A DNA stretch of 17,009 nucleotides from Acidimicrobiia bacterium (GTDB taxonomy: Bacteria; Actinomycetota; Acidimicrobiia; Acidimicrobiales; Ilumatobacteraceae): the NCBI GenBank assembly GCA_010025655.1, contig RGSV01000005.1, forward strand, positions 1 to 17,009, read 5' to 3'. The notes beneath the pieces are model-generated. The model made no database searches. It was not told where the DNA came from and worked only from the letters and a program-made list of their open reading frames with translations. Of this stretch, positions 13,591 to 17,009 are shown piece after piece (position 1 is the first letter of the stretch; each line of letters begins with the position of its first letter). The position numbers and the translations under genes were made by a program.

Positions 13591-14999
13591 CACTCAGCCG
13601 AAGAATCTCGTTCGGGGTTCTGGCTGTAGTTGCCGTCACATCTCTCGCTCTTGCAGTGTTGTCGGCCATTACCGGTCGAAACTCCGCAACTCGTCAGGTG
13701 GACAACCGACTTCTCGCACTGCGCGCGGTGGTAACACAAGAGGGCGTAGACCCTGTTGACAGCCTGCTGCGAAGCCTGCAGACGCTCCCGACGAATTTCG
13801 TTGCCGCACTAGCCGTTGACGATGAAGCGGTCATTGACCTCATCGCCGCTGACAACCCAGATTCGTTGCAACTTGACTCGCTCGAGCGAGATGTGCTCAT
13901 GGCGGCTGTGGCGTCACCGCAAACCGTCGCAGGTCGCGAGCCGATACGCATCAGTGCAATTGACCTAGGCACTGGTGACTTGCTCGTCTTCGGTGAGGGC
14001 ATCGGCGATATCACGGGGGCTTTCGCCAACCAGTTACTCATCAATTGTGCGATTGCAGTGGTGGTCGCAGTGCTTGGCGGCTTGGTCACTCACCAGTTCA
14101 CACGTCGATCGTTGGCACCGTTGGGTGACATCATCAAGTATTCACAGACCGTTGCAGCAGGCCGCCTTGATGCCAATTTGCCCACCGATGCTCATACCGA
14201 CGAGGTGCGCGAATTGCAGTCAAACATCAGCTCGATGGTTGGTGAATTACAGAACGCGGTAAACATCAAGTCGAGATCCGAGCAACAGATGCGCGAGTTT
14301 CTCGCTGACGTAGCCCATGAATTGCGTACTCCTCTGACGACCGTGCGGGCCTATGCCGATGTGCTGGCATCACAACAGTCAGTTGAGCCAGAAATGCGGC
14401 AGCGCGCGCAGGACCGAATTGCCTACGAGTCAAAGAGAATGACACGGTTGATCGACGACCTGCTTCTCTTAGCACGACTGTCATCGACTCCTCTCTCTGA
14501 CCACGAGTTGATCGACATCAGTTCAGTAATTTCTTCACACTTTCATGACCTCAAGGTTCTCGACCCAAGTCGAAAACTGACCATTGACACGACACCGTGT
14601 CGAGTCGAAGCAGATCCGGCACTCATGGACCGTCTCTTCGCAAATCTCTCGAGCAACATTCATCGACATACGCCCTCGAGCGCCGAAGTTGCGGTGCGAT
14701 GTGTATCAGATAAGGGCACTGTCACCTGCACGATTGATGACGCTGGCCCGGGTCTCGATGACAGCCAACTGAATCTGTTAGCGGTTGGTGCCGAGCGATT
14801 CAGCACGCTTCGCTCAGGTGATCACCATGGCACTGGTCTTGGTCTGCACCTTGTGGCATCGATTGCTCGATTGCACGGTGGGGCCGCCACATTCGAACGC
14901 AGCCCGCTCGGTGGATTGCGCGTCGTGGTCACGTTGCCAACGACGCACGGCCATCACTCCGCCAACGACGTGCCCCTTCACTCCGCCAAAGACGCCTGA
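13587..14999 (+). CDS. Membrane sensor histidine kinase
   Basis: A 470-aa HAMP-type sensor kinase pairing with the preceding response regulator (ATGA overlap). The first membrane helix is at about 8-29, an extracytoplasmic sensor of about 115 residues covers 31-147, and the second helix is at about 149-168. A HAMP linker (169-221) follows. The H-box is FLADVAHELRTPLT with His244, the N-box is NLSSNIHRHTP (Asn353/Asn357), G1 is DAGPG (385-389) and G2 is GTGLGL (415-420). The sensor domain matches no family I can name. The C-terminal tail contains an in-frame duplication (HSAND/HSAKD, from repeated CACTCCGCCAA). Its last 22 nt overlap the convergent nnrD gene. It presumably phosphorylates the adjacent regulator in response to an envelope signal; the divergent exported protein is a candidate ligand. 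Confidence 0.95.
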   Translation: MTLSRRISFGVLAVVAVTSLALAVLSAITGRNSATRQVDNRLLALRAVVTQEGVDPVDSLLRSLQTLPTNFVAALAVDDEAVIDLIAADNPDSLQLDSLERDVLMAAVASPQTVAGREPIRISAIDLGTGDLLVFGEGIGDITGAFANQLLINCAIAVVVAVLGGLVTHQFTRRSLAPLGDIIKYSQTVAAGRLDANLPTDAHTDEVRELQSNISSMVGELQNAVNIKSRSEQQMREFLADVAHELRTPLTTVRAYADVLASQQSVEPEMRQRAQDRIAYESKRMTRLIDDLLLLARLSSTPLSDHELIDISSVISSHFHDLKVLDPSRKLTIDTTPCRVEADPALMDRLFANLSSNIHRHTPSSAEVAVRCVSDKGTVTCTIDDAGPGLDDSQLNLLAVGAERFSTLRSGDHHGTGLGLHLVASIARLHGGAATFERSPLGGLRVVVTLPTTHGHHSANDVPLHSAKDA

Positions 15000-15841
15000 C
15001 CGTAGTCGTTGAACGCCCGCCCGAGGGCGCGAGCCAGGTCGCTTGAGATGTACGCGTCTTCGCCAACCTCGCTCGCCAGCACATCGGCCGCTCGACCATG
15101 AATCCATGTTCCGGCTACGGCGGCGTCATGTGCCCGCATGCCGCGGGCAAGAAGTGCGCCGATTACACCACTCAGCACGTCTCCGCTGCCTGCCTTCGCC
15201 AGGCCCGCGTTGCCGGTTGGGTTGACCACAGTTGGTGCACCACGCTGGGCGACAAGTGTGTCGGCGCCCTTCAGCACGACGACAGCGCGAGTCGCAGTGC
15301 AGAGTTCGCTAATCGCCGAGTGGCGGGCGGTGTTTACGCGCTCTGCGTCATTGCCCCAACCCAAGAGGCGCGCCGCCTCGCCAGCGTGGGGGGTGACGAT
15401 GTGACAGCTCGTCAGTAAGGCAAGCAACTCGCGACGTCGTGCCAACGCATTGAGCGCGTCAGCATCGAACACCGTCGGCATCGCCGCAAGCCGTTCGAGC
15501 AATGCACCAAGCCACTCGTCGGCGACATCGCCAAGACCGGGGCCAATCACCACTGCGTCGACAACGCGCATCGCATCGAACAGCATCGGCAGATCGTCCC
15601 ACCGCAAACTCGTCTGATTGCGTTGCATCGAATGTCGGAGAATCGCCGAAGGAACGGCCGCCGTCAATTGCGGGGCGTTGCATGCCGCCGTGGCGACATA
15701 GACGTAGCCGCAGCCCGAGCGCATCGCCGCCTCGGCACTTAGCGCAGCCGCACCAGCCATGCCGTACGAACCGGCGATGACGAGCAGCCTGCCCATCTGC
15801 GACTTGTTGGTATCACGCGGCCGACTCGGCAGCGGCGGCAA
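14978..15841 (-). CDS. nnrD: ADP-dependent NAD(P)HX dehydratase
   Basis: A 287-aa ribokinase-like repair enzyme that dehydrates damaged, hydrated NAD(P)H back to NAD(P)H. It shows GRLLVIAGSYGMAGAA (17-32), GPGLG (100-104), TPHAGE (150-155), VVLKGADT (188-195) and the nucleotide-binding NPTGNAGLAKAGSGDVLSG (207-225) with Asp221. Many bacterial versions are fused to the NnrE epimerase; this one is stand-alone and no epimerase is seen in the window. The start is uncertain. TTG 15841 precedes SRPRDTNKSQMGR, which resembles the conserved approach to the first motif, whereas ATG 15796 would begin inside it. The frame is open upstream, with no ATG or GTG, back to the pepA stop at 15887, which lies in the same frame. 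It is probably co-transcribed with pepA. Confidence 0.92.
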   Translation of the reverse strand: MPPLPSRPRDTNKSQMGRLLVIAGSYGMAGAAALSAEAAMRSGCGYVYVATAACNAPQLTAAVPSAILRHSMQRNQTSLRWDDLPMLFDAMRVVDAVVIGPGLGDVADEWLGALLERLAAMPTVFDADALNALARRRELLALLTSCHIVTPHAGEAARLLGWGNDAERVNTARHSAISELCTATRAVVVLKGADTLVAQRGAPTVVNPTGNAGLAKAGSGDVLSGVIGALLARGMRAHDAAVAGTWIHGRAADVLASEVGEDAYISSDLARALGRAFNDYGQASLAE

Positions 15842-15886
15842 CGCAGTCAGATTTTGTGCCTTCGCGCGTCGACTCTCGACACCGCG

Positions 15887-17009
15887 TTAACGACGACGGA
15901 AGTTCTCGGCCAGGTTGACCAGAAGTCTCGTGCCATAGCCAGTCGCCCCGCGCTGCAGCCAGCCGGCATCAGCTTCGGCCCACATTGGCCCCGCGATATC
16001 GAGGTGCGCCCAGGGCAGCCCGTCGGTGAATTCATCCAAGAACAGTGCCGCGGTGATGGCACCGGCTTCGCCACCGCCGACGTTCTTCATATCGGCGATG
16101 TAGGAATCCAACATGCGGCGATACGAGCGCTCGAGCGGCAGTTGCCACACGTCTTCATCAACGACCTTGCTCGCTTCGAGTACCTGTTCGATGAACTTCT
16201 CGTTGTTGCCCATCACGCCCGACATCTTCGGTCCGAGTGCCGCTGCACACGCGCCCGTCAGCGTTGCAATGTCGACGATGGCATCGGGCTTCTGCTCAGC
16301 TGCCAGCGATAGACCGTCGGCGAGAATCAAGCGACCCTCGGCATCGGTGTTGTGAATCTCGACGGTCTTTTTGTTGCGAATGGTGAGCACATCACCCATC
16401 GCCATGGCACTGCCCGATGGCAGGTTGTCGGTGCACATGAGATAGGCAGTCACCTGGTTCTTGCAACCGAGCGCCTTGAGCGTGCTCATCGTTGCGAGTA
16501 CGGCGGCGGCTCCGCTCATGTCGGCTTTCATCTGCGCATGGCTCGGGTTGCTCGGCTTCAAGCTGATGCCGCCCGAGTCGTACATCACTCCCTTGCCGAC
16601 CATGATGAGATGCGGCAGCGACGACTTCTTTCCCTTACTTGCCGACTTGCCCTTCACCACGGACTTGCCGGGTCGGTACGACAACTTCACCATGCGCGGC
16701 GGGTTGACGCTGCCGCGATTCACGCCGATGATGCCGCCGCAACCCATCGCCAGCAGTCGATCTTTGTCATACACCTCGACTCGCAGCCCGGTTTCTGACG
16801 CGATTCGCTGCGCGTGGTCGGCGAACATCTTCGCTGTGAGATGTGCGGGCGGCATGTTCGCGAAGTCGCGAGCCATGCACACAGCTTCACCGATCACGCT
16901 GCCCCGTCGTGAGCCATTGGCGACTGCACCGAGTGACTTGGCGTCAACAACGAGTACCGCAGACTTCAGTTTCGACGCAAAGTTCTCGTCGCTCTTGAGG
17001 GCCGCATAG
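15887..17009 (-). CDS. pepA: Leucyl aminopeptidase (M17 family), partial at the right edge
   Basis: The C-terminal catalytic domain and part of the N-terminal region of a two-zinc cytosolic aminopeptidase that removes N-terminal residues from peptides. The reading frame is open from the window edge to the TAA at 15887, so the true start lies outside; the GTG at 16897 is internal. Reading from 17009, it passes through a linker to CMARDFANMPPAHLT. It then shows VGKGVMYDSGGISLKPS (metal Lys and Asp, active-site Lys), MKADMSGAA, and the M17 signature NTDAEGRL at 16328-16351 with its Asp, Glu and Arg. All expected metal and catalytic residues are present. A lysine/serine-rich insertion (about 16613-16675) lies just before VGKG, where most homologues have a short turn. 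nnrD follows 45 nt downstream in the same direction. Confidence 0.95.
   Translation of the reverse strand, partial: YAALKSDENFASKLKSAVLVVDAKSLGAVANGSRRGSVIGEAVCMARDFANMPPAHLTAKMFADHAQRIASETGLRVEVYDKDRLLAMGCGGIIGVNRGSVNPPRMVKLSYRPGKSVVKGKSASKGKKSSLPHLIMVGKGVMYDSGGISLKPSNPSHAQMKADMSGAAAVLATMSTLKALGCKNQVTAYLMCTDNLPSGSAMAMGDVLTIRNKKTVEIHNTDAEGRLILADGLSLAAEQKPDAIVDIATLTGACAAALGPKMSGVMGNNEKFIEQVLEASKVVDEDVWQLPLERSYRRMLDSYIADMKNVGGGEAGAITAALFLDEFTDGLPWAHLDIAGPMWAEADAGWLQRGATGYGTRLLVNLAENFRRR

Noticed and set aside
14944..14998. Functional metal-binding His-rich tail on the histidine kinase
   Set aside because: The few histidines arise from a short duplicated CACTCCGCCAA segment and coincide with the antisense nnrD overlap, so the sequence may be constrained by the other gene instead.

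Overview
This is a GC-rich, tightly packed chromosomal stretch from an actinobacterium, with 16 protein genes and no gene-free stretch longer than about 150 bases. I see no tRNA, rRNA, CRISPR array, insertion sequence or integrase. The GlfT2-type galactofuranosyltransferase, MoeZ-like activating enzyme without zinc cysteines, RhtA-like exporter and SpoIID/SGNH cell-wall protein all fit Actinobacteria. The short intergenic gaps and mixed gene set suggest an Acidimicrobiia-like (Ilumatobacter-type) lineage, but that placement is inference.

Layout from left to right. The window opens with the C-terminal end of a nitroreductase (+). An orphan methylmalonyl-CoA-mutase-type large subunit (-) converges on it. 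A class II aldolase/adducin-family gene (+) diverges from the mutase and overlaps an EamA/RhtA-like exporter. Next is a large secreted cell-wall protein (+) joining a SpoIID/LytB module, an SGNH hydrolase and two peptidoglycan-binding repeats. Converging on it is a minus-strand run: sirtuin (cobB) > rhodanese-MoeB/ThiF fusion (moeZ-like) > UDP-galactopyranose mutase (glf) > galactofuranosyltransferase (glfT2). The last two form a galactofuran module.

Right of the sirtuin, three tandem 31-bp imperfect repeats fill most of the divergent promoter region shared with a 136-aa conserved-looking unknown. That unknown ends in a 4-nt stop-stop overlap with a sulfotransferase-like gene (-). A small exported helical protein (-) is divergent from an OmpR-type response regulator/histidine kinase pair (+, ATGA overlap). 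The intergenic region there carries 11-bp-spaced TCACA repeats next to a -10-like box. The window closes with nnrD (NAD(P)HX dehydratase) and the C-terminal part of pepA (leucyl aminopeptidase), both on the minus strand.

The candidates I find most interesting are: (a) the two-component system with its divergent exported helical protein, which resembles Cpx/Spy-type periplasmic feedback in layout; (b) the SpoIID-SGNH-peptidoglycan-binding fusion with its GHG motif at the N-terminal end; (c) the helically phased 31-bp repeat array; (d) a galactan-type glf-glfT2 pair; and (e) a recurring TANNNT box 6-9 nt before starts that lack a Shine-Dalgarno sequence, suggesting leaderless transcripts. I did not find clear proof of a wholly new system.
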